Positions 1 through 9,488 of a stretch of 64,000 bases of DNA are shown piece by piece. The stretch lies in NCBI RefSeq assembly GCF_900143645.1, contig NZ_FRFD01000011.1, forward strand, positions 62,001-126,000. The letters run 5' to 3'. The notes beneath the pieces are model-generated. The model searched no databases, was not told the origin of the DNA, and saw only the letters and a list, made by a program, of their open reading frames with translations. Every line of letters begins with the position of its first letter. Within the stretch, counting starts at the first letter, position 1. The position numbers and the translations under genes were made by a program. The stretch is from Anaerocolumna xylanovorans DSM 12503 (GTDB lineage: Bacteria; Bacillota; Clostridia; Lachnospirales; Lachnospiraceae).

Positions 1-3000
1 TGTGATTTCTCTGACCGTATCATCAGCAATACTATCAATTATATCAACATATTCACGGAACATCTCATCAATCATATCCTGGTCAAAAATTCCAGCCGGA
101 TAATCCCATACAACCTGCAGTTCACCATCCGTTTCAATAATCTGATTGTCCAGATATACCTGCGGCGTCTGGCTTCTTGCATATTTCACCTGAACCATAT
201 CCTTATATAAAGATGCCGCATCCTCATACAAGGCACAGGTGAACACATAAGGCATTACCGCCTGTGATACCTGATTGCGGTACTTTGCAATCTCACGTGT
301 AAATTCAACCCCGCTATAGTGTCTGTGCTCTAAGGCCTCTGCTAATACCTTCTGGACATTTTCTACCTGATCCCAAAAATCCTTGCTATTGCTTAAGTCA
401 ATATCCAGCAGCAGAATGCAGGTAAAATCACCCACTAACTTTTTGACCTCTTCATGAAAAGGATATCTGCTAAATACCGTTGTATTAATAGCAAGTCTGC
501 TGTTACCGCTCCAAAAGCTTAATATTTTTGAATAAATTGTACATAATAAGCCTGCTACCGTAACGTTATGCTTCTTAGCAGCTTCTTTCACCATATTCCA
601 TCTTCGTTTCTGCAAAACAAACTGCTTTCTCTGAAACTCTACTGTATCAAGGGTATTCGTATCAATTTTTAGATTAAGAGCCGGTGGAAAGGGGAAATCC
701 TCCAATTTATTCATCCAGTAATCTTTATGCTTTTGATATACTTCTTTTGTTTTGAAATCCTTTAGGGCTAACGTATAATCCCGAAAAGTAAATTCAATTT
801 CCTCGTCCTGCTGTTCTGACGAATTATAATATTTCATCAATTCTTTCATGAGAATAAACAGGCTGGCTCCGTCAATGATTAATATATCAATGCCAAAGCT
901 TAGCTGATATTTATTATCACCGAGCTTAAATGCTTTCAACTCAAATAAAGGCCATTGCTCTAACGGAAAAACATATTTCTCCATTCTGCTGCGCTCTGAC
1001 ATTAATCTGCGGTTTTTGAAATCCTCCGAGACAGTTGTCATATCCTCAATAACCATTTTATATTCCGGTACGTCTTCTAATATCCGTTGATTTCCGGATT
1101 CCATCACGATTGCCCTCATCATGGGATGACGCTTTATGACACAATTTAAGCTTTTGTTCAACTTGCTCATATCCATACCCGTTTCAAATTCGGCATAGAA
1201 ATGTGTTGAAAACCCGCCCAGCTCAAATTGCTTATTTCTTCCGATCAGATACGCCATTTGAATATCATTTAACGGAAACTCTTTATACCGGTTTTCAAGA
1301 TCAGGTTCATAGGTATTTATTCTGTCCATTTCCATTATCTTATTGTCTTGATTAGCATCCATATTCTCTACATATGCAGCTAACTTTTTTATCGTGGGAT
1401 ATGCATATAAATCCGAAACTGATATTGCGATATTTTTCTTATTAGCATAGGACGTCAATGTCATAGCAATTATAGAGTCTCCGCCTATATCAAAGAAATT
1501 ATCGTTAATTCCTATTTCTCTGATTGTGAGTGCTTCCTGCCATACATCTGTCAGCACAACCTCCATATTGCTTTGCGGCTTTTCATAATTGCCGGCTGTT
1601 ACTTCCGGAATATAACTCATGAGCTTCTTTCTGTCCGCTTTTCCATTCAAAGTAACAGGAATACGTTCAATTTGTATAATACAAGATGGAACCATATAAT
1701 GGGGAAGTATTTCGGACATTGCTTCCTTCATCTTCTCCACATCAATCGTCTGCCGGGAAACAATAAATGCAAACAACTTTTTATTACCATTCTCATAATC
1801 ATGGACCACAACAGCAGCAGTTTCTATTTCTTTATTCATATTTAGAATGCAGTCCTCGATTTCACTCAGGCTGACTCTGAACCCCCGTATTTTTATCTGC
1901 TTGTCAAGGCGCCCCATAAAACCGATATTCCCATTTTCCTCCCAGTACGCCAAATCACCGGTCCGATACATAATACCGTTTTTTATAAACGGATCAGGCT
2001 GAAATTTCTGCTTTGTAAGTTCTTTATCCTTGAAATAACCGGCTGCTACACCATACCCTCCCGTATATATTTCACCCAACATACCTGAATCCAAAAGGTT
2101 TCCGTAGACATCCAAAATATAAACAGTTGAATTCGTAACCGGCTTTCCAATTGAAACATTGCCCTTCTTGGCCTCACCGGCCGAATAGCAGGCTGTAAAT
2201 GTGGTATTCTCCGTAGGCCCATAGCCATTGATCAAATCCAGCTTCGGATAGCATTCCTTTACCTTATTGAAATGAGTGGCTGAAGCAATATCCCCACCTG
2301 TAAGAAGCTTTTTTAAGTTGGAAAACATAGTAATATCATTTTCCACAAATTGATTAAATAAAGCTGTCGTCAGCCACAAAATAGTTATCTTTTTATCTAC
2401 TAATTCATGTTTCAGCTCCCTGGGATTCAAAACAGTTTCCTTCGGAACAAAATATAATTCCGCCCCGCATAAAAGTGCTCCCCATATTTCAAAGGTAGAC
2501 GCATCAAAGACAATCGAGCCTGTTTTTAGTATTTTATCTTTTTCATTTATTTGGATATAATTAGTATTCTTTACAAGACGGATGATACTTTTCTGTTTAA
2601 TCATTACTCCTTTCGGTTTATTCGTAGTTCCGGAGGTGAACATGACATATGCCAGGTCATCGCCGCATATCTCGGGTTGTAATACAGTTTCTTCTGCCTT
2701 CCATCTGTCTTCCTTATCCAAATATACAATCTCCAGGCCACTTTCAAAAACATTTGGCATATCTGAAGTCATTAATACGATTCTTGTTTCTGCTTCTTCC
2801 AGCATATCATGGATTCTGCCCGTGGGGTAAGATGGTTCAATGGGCAAATATGCCCCGCCGGCCTTTAATATCCCCAGCATTCCTATAACCATTTCAATCG
2901 AATCATTTGCAAAAACACCTACTAATTCACCCTTTTTAACCGCCTTGCATAACAGCACTTTCATTAGCCGCTCTGATTTTTCATCAAGCTCCTGATAAGA

Positions 3001-4452
3001 AAGGGCTTTTGTTTTTTGAAACACTATTTTTTTATTCGGATACAAGGAAACCTGCTCCTTGAAAATATCAGGAATTGATTTTACCAGGCACGAGCTGTCC
3101 AATTCTTCATTAAAGACAGTAAGTATTTTATCCGTAATCTTTTTATCCGTTATTTGTATATCTTTTATCCTGATATCTTCCCTGCCGATAACCTGTTGAA
3201 ACAGATAGGTCAGCTGCTTTTCTATTTTTTTTATAAAATGTTCACTATATTTATTTCCATTATATACAATGTAGTATTCCAAAGTTTCTTTCTGCATAAT
3301 TTCCATGCAAAAATCATAATTTGTCTGTTGGTAGACCTCCCAATCTGTAATTGATATTGAATTCTTACTTTCAATACTCTGCATATTCCCTAATGGGAAA
3401 TTTTGAAATGCAATTAAATGGGAAATAGTTTTATCTCCCAACTGGCAAACTTTCTGGATACGGTTCAACGAAGCATATTCAAATTCACTCGAATGTAAAT
3501 AATTTTGCTGCAGCCTCTTTAATAAATCCGAAAACTTTTCTTCGGCTTTCGTCTGTACCCGAAAAGGCAGTGTATTGATAAACAAGCCTATCATTTTGTC
3601 TATGTCTTTTACCTTTGCATTTCTTCCCGATACAACGGTTCCAAATACGACATCATCCGTATAGTTATATTTTTGTAATAAAATCCCCCATACTGTGCTT
3701 ACAATAATATTGGTTGTAATACCTATCTTTTGGGCCGTTTTCAAAATTCCCTGATATATTTCACTATCCAAAGAAAATCTGTATTCTTTTCTGCTATACT
3801 GCTGGTTATCAATATCTAAATCAGGCGGGATATCCGTAACATTTTCAATTCCATCCAGATACTTTTCCCAATATCGGTCACTTTTCATCTTATCCTGATT
3901 TTCAAGCCACTTTACATAATTCATATAATATGCGTTATGCTTTAGTTCAACAGCTTGCTTACTTATTAATGAATTGTAAGTTCTGAAAATATCTTCAGCC
4001 AAAATCCCCACACACCAGCCATCCATAATGATATGATGAAAGCTGAAAATGAATTCATATGTATCCTCTGCTGTTTTGAAAAGCTGGAAACGTACCAGAT
4101 TATCTTTCTCCAGTACCATTCCCCTTTCCCTGTCTCTTAAGATATATTCCTTCAAGCTATCTGTTGCATTCTCCTCATTTGTAAGATCAGCAAATACAAA
4201 ATCCAGTGTATTTTCCTTTACGACCAGCTGAACTGCTTTTTTCATTTTTTTATAAACAATTTTAGTCCTAAATGCATCGCACTCTTTGGAAGTCAGATTA
4301 AGTGCTTCTCTGAAAGCTTCCGCCTCTATCGTTCCGTTAAGCTTAAATATGCCCTGCCCAAAATACGCATTACAATATGTTCCTTTTAAAACATGAAACA
4401 GCATTCCTTCCTGCATTGGCGTAAGATAGTACATTTTATCGATATTGTTCAT
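1..4452 (-). CDS. Nonribosomal peptide synthetase, C-A-PCP-Cy, partial at left edge
   Basis: Reading leftward from 4452 the frame stays open to base 1, giving 1,484 residues without a stop. Domains seen: condensation (about 1-430; N-terminal LTPMQEGMLFH, active HHIIMDG near 139), adenylation (about 445-960; MFTSGTTNKPKG near 603, FDASTFEIW near 648, GYGPTE, NGKADR), carrier protein (DNFFDIGGDS near 982-991, the Ser carrying phosphopantetheine), then a condensation-like domain opening with NDIQMAYLIGR and carrying DILIIDGAS (about 1186-1194). That last motif matches DxxxxDxxS of heterocyclization domains. Specificity residues read by alignment to GrsA are D-A-F-W-L-G-G-T-F-K, very close to the known valine code. 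The protein should load valine and pass it to a cyclizing domain that normally serves Cys, Ser or Thr, making thiazoline or oxazoline. The start is 17 bases after the permease stop with a GGGAGAGGGG ribosome site. The product is unknown. Confidence 0.93.
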   Translation of the reverse strand, partial: MNNIDKMYYLTPMQEGMLFHVLKGTYCNAYFGQGIFKLNGTIEAEAFREALNLTSKECDAFRTKIVYKKMKKAVQLVVKENTLDFVFADLTNEENATDSLKEYILRDRERGMVLEKDNLVRFQLFKTAEDTYEFIFSFHHIIMDGWCVGILAEDIFRTYNSLISKQAVELKHNAYYMNYVKWLENQDKMKSDRYWEKYLDGIENVTDIPPDLDIDNQQYSRKEYRFSLDSEIYQGILKTAQKIGITTNIIVSTVWGILLQKYNYTDDVVFGTVVSGRNAKVKDIDKMIGLFINTLPFRVQTKAEEKFSDLLKRLQQNYLHSSEFEYASLNRIQKVCQLGDKTISHLIAFQNFPLGNMQSIESKNSISITDWEVYQQTNYDFCMEIMQKETLEYYIVYNGNKYSEHFIKKIEKQLTYLFQQVIGREDIRIKDIQITDKKITDKILTVFNEELDSSCLVKSIPDIFKEQVSLYPNKKIVFQKTKALSYQELDEKSERLMKVLLCKAVKKGELVGVFANDSIEMVIGMLGILKAGGAYLPIEPSYPTGRIHDMLEEAETRIVLMTSDMPNVFESGLEIVYLDKEDRWKAEETVLQPEICGDDLAYVMFTSGTTNKPKGVMIKQKSIIRLVKNTNYIQINEKDKILKTGSIVFDASTFEIWGALLCGAELYFVPKETVLNPRELKHELVDKKITILWLTTALFNQFVENDITMFSNLKKLLTGGDIASATHFNKVKECYPKLDLINGYGPTENTTFTACYSAGEAKKGNVSIGKPVTNSTVYILDVYGNLLDSGMLGEIYTGGYGVAAGYFKDKELTKQKFQPDPFIKNGIMYRTGDLAYWEENGNIGFMGRLDKQIKIRGFRVSLSEIEDCILNMNKEIETAAVVVHDYENGNKKLFAFIVSRQTIDVEKMKEAMSEILPHYMVPSCIIQIERIPVTLNGKADRKKLMSYIPEVTAGNYEKPQSNMEVVLTDVWQEALTIREIGINDNFFDIGGDSIIAMTLTSYANKKNIAISVSDLYAYPTIKKLAAYVENMDANQDNKIMEMDRINTYEPDLENRYKEFPLNDIQMAYLIGRNKQFELGGFSTHFYAEFETGMDMSKLNKSLNCVIKRHPMMRAIVMESGNQRILEDVPEYKMVIEDMTTVSEDFKNRRLMSERSRMEKYVFPLEQWPLFELKAFKLGDNKYQLSFGIDILIIDGASLFILMKELMKYYNSSEQQDEEIEFTFRDYTLALKDFKTKEVYQKHKDYWMNKLEDFPFPPALNLKIDTNTLDTVEFQRKQFVLQKRRWNMVKEAAKKHNVTVAGLLCTIYSKILSFWSGNSRLAINTTVFSRYPFHEEVKKLVGDFTCILLLDIDLSNSKDFWDQVENVQKVLAEALEHRHYSGVEFTREIAKYRNQVSQAVMPYVFTCALYEDAASLYKDMVQVKYARSQTPQVYLDNQIIETDGELQVVWDYPAGIFDQDMIDEMFREYVDIIDSIADDTVREIT

Positions 4453-4468
4453 CTATAACCCCTCTCCC

Positions 4469-6703
4469 TTAATCTCTTTGTTTTAATACTTCATTCATTG
4501 GAATTTTATTTGTATGGATGTTTAACAACGCATGACTGAATAAATACGTTGCTAAAATAATCAAAATAATAATCAAATAAGATATGTCTTTCATAAAAAA
4601 TCCGATGTACCCCTGTATGCTTGAAGTCATTCTAAGCCAGAGCACATTCATCATCAGCTTACTGACAGGTATCGAGATGAAAACACTTAACACTACAACA
4701 AGGAATGAGCTGTTAAGATATGCTTTTCTGATTTCCCTGTTGTTATACCCAAACACCTTTGCAAGTGATATATAATTTTTATCCTTATCCACCAGGATTT
4801 TTACCAGAAGATAAATGGTAACGATACTGATTATCACCGCTGCCCCAATGAGCATGACGATCATGGACTTCATCATAGATACTATCGTCCTTGACGCATC
4901 AACTTCATCTTCCTTGCTGACAGAAGCATATAAATACGTATTCGGAATGTTTACCTCCTTATCAGAAAGCAGCACATTGAAAAACTCCGGATTATTACCC
5001 AGCATCCCGTTTAATGCTTTATCATTGATAAAAATATAGAGTCCATTGGCATAGTCATAAATACCCGCAATTTTCAGATGATATACATCATAGTTGCTCT
5101 TATTTTTCAGTTCTATCTCCGTTCCCTCTTCCAAGCCGAATTTTTCTGCTACTGCACTGGAAATATACACATCTTTATTACCGTCAGAAGTTTCAAGGGG
5201 ATAAAACTGGTTATCATTACCGATTCCCCTAAGCGTAATGGTATAATCATCGTTATACATGCAGTTCACATCCACAACCTTTTCGACACCATTATTCTTA
5301 AGCTCGTAGGGCGCCTTCAGATAATAGGAATATTCATACGGAATTGATTTTTCCACATCTGCCGGATATTTCTCCAAAGAATATTTTATTCCTAAACCAA
5401 ATAAAAGAAGAATGACTACAAACAATATGGCAATAAACAAAGTAATATAATTTTTCATACCGCTCATTACATTCCTGATTTTGAATTTTGTCATAAATTT
5501 AAAATGCTTTAAGTCTATATTGTTGCTGCCTATCATTTTTTCTTCTTTTCTAAGCAATCTAAGAACAGGGCTTGAAAGTCTCTTATTAAGCAATATTTCA
5601 TCTACAATGACAACAATTATTACCGGAAGTGCAATCCCTATCACTATTAATCTGGCAGAGATGGATGACTTTACTATTGGAAAATTAAAAAATGACATAG
5701 GTGTTCGGGATACAATTTTCCTAATAAATGACATTCCTATGGCACAACCGATTATTGAGGAAACAGACATAATTACCAATGGCAGATACATATAATGCCT
5801 CACAATTTCCTTTTTTAAATATCCCATAGCATACAGCGTTCCGATATTGGCACTGTCTTCATTGATAATACTTATGACACTTATTGCAATTACATATGAC
5901 AAAATCACTATCAATATACTGCACAGGAGGAAAACTATATTATTGTTCATTGTCAGCTTTTCTTTACAATAATTAATTCTGGGGTTATTTTCTGTTTTAT
6001 AGGAATCAACTACATAGTTGTCTTTAGAAACAAGTTCCTTCATCTTATCAAGCAATACCTTTTGCTGTTCCTCTGACAACGAATTATCCCTAAAATTGTA
6101 TGCATAGCTGTAAACAACTCTATCTGGAGCAAATTTGCTAAAGCCTTCCTCCGAAACAAAAGCAATTCCAAATGCTTCATGATTAGGAACGATATCTGTA
6201 ATATTTTTAACTATCATTATGTAATCAGGACTGCTGCCATAGCCGGCAATACTCATATTTCTATTATCAATTACAAGAGTATCTCCTATTTCATAGGCAT
6301 TACTTTTAGCAAAGTTTTCATCAATGAGAATATCATCATCCTGATGAAACCCTTCTCCCTTAACTACTTCTATAAGGTCCATCTTTTCCCGATTTTGAAA
6401 TATCCTTAAGGTTTTTCCCTCTGATATTTTCGCATCAATATAAAAAGTCGCATCAATATCGAATCCCAGATTCTTTATGTTATTGATAAGCACTTCATCC
6501 ATTTCTTTATTGACAACCATATTTCCGTCTTCAAGGTTATTTTTCTCCTGAAAACTATCCACCGCACCTATTGCATTTTCCGCAAAACTGCTATAGCCTA
6601 CGATTACCATAACACTGATAATATTCAGCAGCATAAGACCTGTATATTTCGTCCAGTTGTCTCTAATCTCACGCAATATCCTTCTATTTAATTTCATATA
6701 CAC
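4469..6703 (-). CDS. FtsX-like ABC transporter permease
   Basis: 744-residue membrane protein of the MacB/FtsX permease type. An N-terminal membrane anchor (about 20-45) is followed by a long extracytoplasmic segment to about residue 250. Then come three hydrophobic helices (about 255-375), a second extracellular segment (about 430-610), and three C-terminal helices ending near MNEVLKQRD. The duplicated FtsX arrangement fits a transporter moving peptides or lipids rather than small sugars. It lies between its ATPase (34 bases upstream) and the NRPS start, so it probably exports the NRPS product or gives self-protection. The role is inferred from context and the fold is clear. Confidence 0.85.
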   Translation of the reverse strand: MYMKLNRRILREIRDNWTKYTGLMLLNIISVMVIVGYSSFAENAIGAVDSFQEKNNLEDGNMVVNKEMDEVLINNIKNLGFDIDATFYIDAKISEGKTLRIFQNREKMDLIEVVKGEGFHQDDDILIDENFAKSNAYEIGDTLVIDNRNMSIAGYGSSPDYIMIVKNITDIVPNHEAFGIAFVSEEGFSKFAPDRVVYSYAYNFRDNSLSEEQQKVLLDKMKELVSKDNYVVDSYKTENNPRINYCKEKLTMNNNIVFLLCSILIVILSYVIAISVISIINEDSANIGTLYAMGYLKKEIVRHYMYLPLVIMSVSSIIGCAIGMSFIRKIVSRTPMSFFNFPIVKSSISARLIVIGIALPVIIVVIVDEILLNKRLSSPVLRLLRKEEKMIGSNNIDLKHFKFMTKFKIRNVMSGMKNYITLFIAILFVVILLLFGLGIKYSLEKYPADVEKSIPYEYSYYLKAPYELKNNGVEKVVDVNCMYNDDYTITLRGIGNDNQFYPLETSDGNKDVYISSAVAEKFGLEEGTEIELKNKSNYDVYHLKIAGIYDYANGLYIFINDKALNGMLGNNPEFFNVLLSDKEVNIPNTYLYASVSKEDEVDASRTIVSMMKSMIVMLIGAAVIISIVTIYLLVKILVDKDKNYISLAKVFGYNNREIRKAYLNSSFLVVVLSVFISIPVSKLMMNVLWLRMTSSIQGYIGFFMKDISYLIIILIILATYLFSHALLNIHTNKIPMNEVLKQRD

Positions 6704-6736
6704 GTTACCCCTTTCAATATTGTCCTGTGATATTTT

Positions 6737-7435
6737 CTACCAGGTTAAATCGGCAGCCTGAACCGGCTTCTCATTGACATAATTCTCTGATACCAACCCA
6801 TCCCGAAGATTGATAACCTGATGTGACATATTGGCTATGGCATTGTTATGTGTAACTATTAGAATTGTCGTATTATATTTCTTATTAATTTGTTCCAAAA
6901 GAGCCAGAAGTTCCTTTGATGATTTGTAATCAAGAGCACCTGTGGGTTCGTCACATAATAGCAATGCCGGATTTTTTGATAATGCTCTTGCTAATGCTGT
7001 TCTCTGCTGCTGCCCACCTGAAATCTGTCTTGGAAACTTTTTTTGATGATCCTCAAGCCCAAGAGTTCCAATTAATTCATCAACCTTTAGCGAGTCCTTA
7101 GATAAATACTCACAGACTTCAATATTCTCCCTTACAGTCAGATTAGGAATCAAGTTGTAAAACTGAAACACAAACCCAAGTTTGTTACGGCGAAATAACG
7201 CAAGCTTCTTACTGTTTAATTCTGTAATATCGATTCCGTCGATTTCGATACTCCCTGAATCCGGCTCCTCCAACCCTCCAATCAGATTTAAAAGAGTAGA
7301 TTTTCCAGAGCCTGACGGTCCCAATATAGTACATATCCGTCCCTTTTCGACATTCAAATTAATATCGTTTATAATTACCATTCGATTCTCTTTTTCACCA
7401 TAACTTTTTTTAAGATTCTTTACTTTAATAAACAT
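6737..7435 (-). CDS. ABC transporter ATP-binding protein (MacB/LolD type)
   Basis: 232-residue nucleotide-binding protein with Walker A GPSGSGKST, Q-loop region, signature ISGGQQQRTALARAL, Walker B LLLCDEPTGALD and an H-loop VTHN. The AlaArgAla-rich signature and length are typical of ATPases that partner FtsX/MacB permeases. I chose the ATG at 7435 (MFIKVKNLKKSYG) because GGGAGGATGGAAAA gives a well-spaced ribosome site; the frame extends 15 codons further upstream without a better site. It pairs with the permease just downstream. A 32-bp perfect palindrome lies upstream at 7509-7540. Confidence 0.9.
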   Translation of the reverse strand: MFIKVKNLKKSYGEKENRMVIINDINLNVEKGRICTILGPSGSGKSTLLNLIGGLEEPDSGSIEIDGIDITELNSKKLALFRRNKLGFVFQFYNLIPNLTVRENIEVCEYLSKDSLKVDELIGTLGLEDHQKKFPRQISGGQQQRTALARALSKNPALLLCDEPTGALDYKSSKELLALLEQINKKYNTTILIVTHNNAIANMSHQVINLRDGLVSENYVNEKPVQAADLTW

Positions 7436-7508
7436 TTTTCCATCCTCCCTGCTTTGTCTGTTCATTTTTACATAACACATTATTTTCCGGTCCGTTTATT
7501 ATCATTTT

Positions 7509-7540
7509 ATAAATGAATATATGTACATATATTCATTTAT
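7509..7540. promoter_or_regulatory. 32-bp perfect palindrome upstream of the ABC ATPase gene
   Basis: Both 16-base halves are exact reverse complements, centred on ATATATGTACATATAT. It lies between the thioesterase stop and the ABC ATPase start. With no GC-rich stem and no T tract it does not look like a terminator, so a dimeric repressor site is the simplest reading. A related ATATG/CATAT inverted repeat overlaps the thioesterase promoter at 8302-8327. Confidence 0.5.
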
Positions 7541-7556
7541 TGGTTTTAAAAATATA

Positions 7557-8282
7557 TTATAATGCTTCGCAGACCTTACCGTAATTAAGAATTTCATCAC
7601 TAATCAACTTCGCAATACTATTTTCCTGTCCAAACAGAAAAAAATGATCCCCATTAAAAATATACCGGTTACATTCCGTAGATGTGTACCTGCTCCATTC
7701 CATTTGACTCTTTTCAAGATTTTCCTCCTTGCTTCCATGAATCAATAACACCTTACTTTCGATTTTTCCAATATCACAGTCGGTAGGTTCATAATATTCT
7801 ATGGCCTTATAATCATTCTTCACTAAGTCAAATAGAAGAAGCATCATATCTTTATTATCCAGAATGGCATTGGGAGTAGCATTCATATCTTTTAAAATTT
7901 TAATTGCCTGCTCCATCTTCATATTATCACAATCGAATATCCGATTAACCGAGCATGGTGCCTCCACTCCCATCAGGAATATAACATCCGGAAGCCTTTT
8001 CTTGTCTTTTTTGATTCTATGATATAATTCGTAGCATACAAGTCCTCCCATACTATACCCTAAAAGGCAGTATCCTGATTCCAAACTATCCTTAATCTGT
8101 ACATAAGCATCGTCTGCCATATCCTTAATAGAACACATCAACTTCTCTTTAAATCTCGACCCATGTCCAGGATATTCCATGCGCTTGACTTTAATTAAAT
8201 GATTCAATTGTTTTTCCAGGTTAATATAACTTGACGCCCCACCAATGGCATGTGGAAAAATGAATAATTTCTTTTTATTCAT
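7557..8282 (-). CDS. Type II thioesterase of the NRPS cluster
   Basis: 241-residue alpha/beta hydrolase of the external thioesterase family, which clears stalled or misprimed acyl groups from carrier proteins. It shows the N-terminal FPHAIGGASSY signature of the family, the nucleophile elbow GYSMGG near residue 80, and a C-terminal catalytic His in GDHFFLFG near 220. Length and order match TEII proteins such as SrfAD. The start at 8282 has AGGAGGT ten bases upstream. It is the first gene of the apparent thioesterase-ATPase-permease-NRPS operon. Confidence 0.9.
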   Translation of the reverse strand: MNKKKLFIFPHAIGGASSYINLEKQLNHLIKVKRMEYPGHGSRFKEKLMCSIKDMADDAYVQIKDSLESGYCLLGYSMGGLVCYELYHRIKKDKKRLPDVIFLMGVEAPCSVNRIFDCDNMKMEQAIKILKDMNATPNAILDNKDMMLLLFDLVKNDYKAIEYYEPTDCDIGKIESKVLLIHGSKEENLEKSQMEWSRYTSTECNRYIFNGDHFFLFGQENSIAKLISDEILNYGKVCEAL

Positions 8283-8301
8283 ACTATTCGATTACCTCCT
8301 A

Positions 8302-8341
8302 TACATATGAACATATTATCATATGTAAATATCAATTTCAA
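8302..8341 (-). promoter_or_regulatory. Promoter with overlapping inverted repeat, NRPS operon
   Basis: On the minus strand TTGAAA (8336-8341) and TAATAT (8313-8318) are separated by exactly 17 bases, a good sigma-A match. An inverted repeat TACATATGA/TCATATGTA (arms 8302-8310 and 8319-8327) covers the -10 element, which is how a repressor would block transcription. The thioesterase start is about 20 bases downstream of the repeat. Confidence 0.55.
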
Positions 8342-8559
8342 CAAAAATATCCAATATCTGTATATATTATTGTCTGCATAAGGAATGCCCTTCCCTCTCT
8401 TTGGGGTACAAGAAAGAAGCCAAGTCTATAGGTCGTTTAGTCAACTTAAAAACTTAGCTTCCTGATTTTAAACTTATTACTTTATTATCAATTCAGAACT
8501 ACCGTCTCAACGTGCAGTCTGTTACTCTCAAAAATTTACTATATTAAAAACAGTACTAC

Positions 8560-9036
8560 TTACAATTCTAAAACTGTTATTGGCTCATTATTATAAACTT
8601 CACCGTTATCGCAAAAACCAAAGCTTTCATATAATTTTTTAGCCACTACATTATCTGACTCATATGGTATCCAGCAATACTTTGCTGTTCCTGCCGGAAA
8701 TGTACGTATGTACTCCAGGATTTTTACCATTGCTTCACGTCCATACCCACGATTCTGATATTGTTCTCCTATCATCAGCCGTAATATACAGTAATTATCC
8801 TTCGCCATATCAGGCTGATCATATCCGGTATTTCCAAAAACAATCATAACAAAACCTACCATCTGTCCGTCAGCATAAATAGCAAAAGGCATCGGACAGC
8901 CTCCATTGGTTGCCAAAACATAACAAGATGCTACACTTGATAAATTGGATGCCACATAACGTTGTTGTTCCTTTGTTACCTCCAGTCGGAACAATTCCCT
9001 CCGATTATCCAATGTAATTTTGCTTAAAGTTATCAT
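8560..9036 (-). CDS. GNAT family N-acetyltransferase
   Basis: About 158 residues with the acetyl-CoA pyrophosphate loop QNRGYGREAM near residues 108-117 and the preceding beta-strand LRLMIG. This places it in the GNAT superfamily. The C-terminal VAKKLYESFGF segment is also typical. Its pattern resembles spermidine or streptothricin-type acetyltransferases, but the substrate cannot be read from sequence. I favour the ATG at 9036 (MITLSKI) because GGGAGA sits eight bases upstream; an in-frame ATG exists at 9054. It is not obviously part of the NRPS operon. Confidence 0.85.
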   Translation of the reverse strand: MITLSKITLDNRRELFRLEVTKEQQRYVASNLSSVASCYVLATNGGCPMPFAIYADGQMVGFVMIVFGNTGYDQPDMAKDNYCILRLMIGEQYQNRGYGREAMVKILEYIRTFPAGTAKYCWIPYESDNVVAKKLYESFGFCDNGEVYNNEPITVLEL

Positions 9037-9111
9037 AATATTTTTCTCTCCCATTCTTTCTTTTTAAGTTCCATAAACAAATACATCGGAATTTTACAAA
9101 GCCATGCAATT

Positions 9112-9234
9112 CTAGGAATTTGTCCAGTCCTGCCACTTCAAATTCCTGATGATAAAGAGCAAACCTTCCCTGCCCATACCACTGCCTATATTATGTTCTC
9201 TTTTTTCATACCATGCTGATACATTTGAATTCAT
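9112..9234 (-). CDS. Small ORF with strong ribosome site, possibly a gene remnant
   Basis: ATG at 9234 follows AAGGAGGTTATAA, a near-ideal ribosome site, and opens a 40-codon frame starting MNSNVSAWYEKR. A second frame just downstream reads plausible protein (EFEVAGLDKFLELHGF), which suggests the remains of a longer gene broken by a frameshift. I recognise no family. Confidence 0.3.
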   Translation of the reverse strand: MNSNVSAWYEKREHNIGSGMGREGLLFIIRNLKWQDWTNS

Positions 9235-9350
9235 TTATAACCTCCTTGAGTTAGGATCCTTTTTAACCGGTAATTTCATTGTACTGCGTATCAAAAAAAT
9301 TACTAGACTTTAATTCCAACTTATGGTATGATGTATAATGTTCTATGCTT

Positions 9351-9384
9351 AAAAAAGCTTCTTCAAATGCCGAAGAAGCTTTTT
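9351..9384. terminator. Intrinsic terminator after the AAA ATPase gene
   Basis: AAAGCTTCTTC and GAAGAAGCTTT form an 11-bp stem around AAATGCC. A-rich and T-rich flanks on both sides let it work in either direction. It follows the stop of the minus-strand ATPase gene at 9489. Confidence 0.75.
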
Positions 9385-9488
9385 ATTTATAACTATATTC
9401 TTTAAACTATTTCAACCGTCTTAATGAATGGTTTCATCATTATTGTTACTGTTATAAATTAAATGATGTATCAGATAGCAACCCCTTA

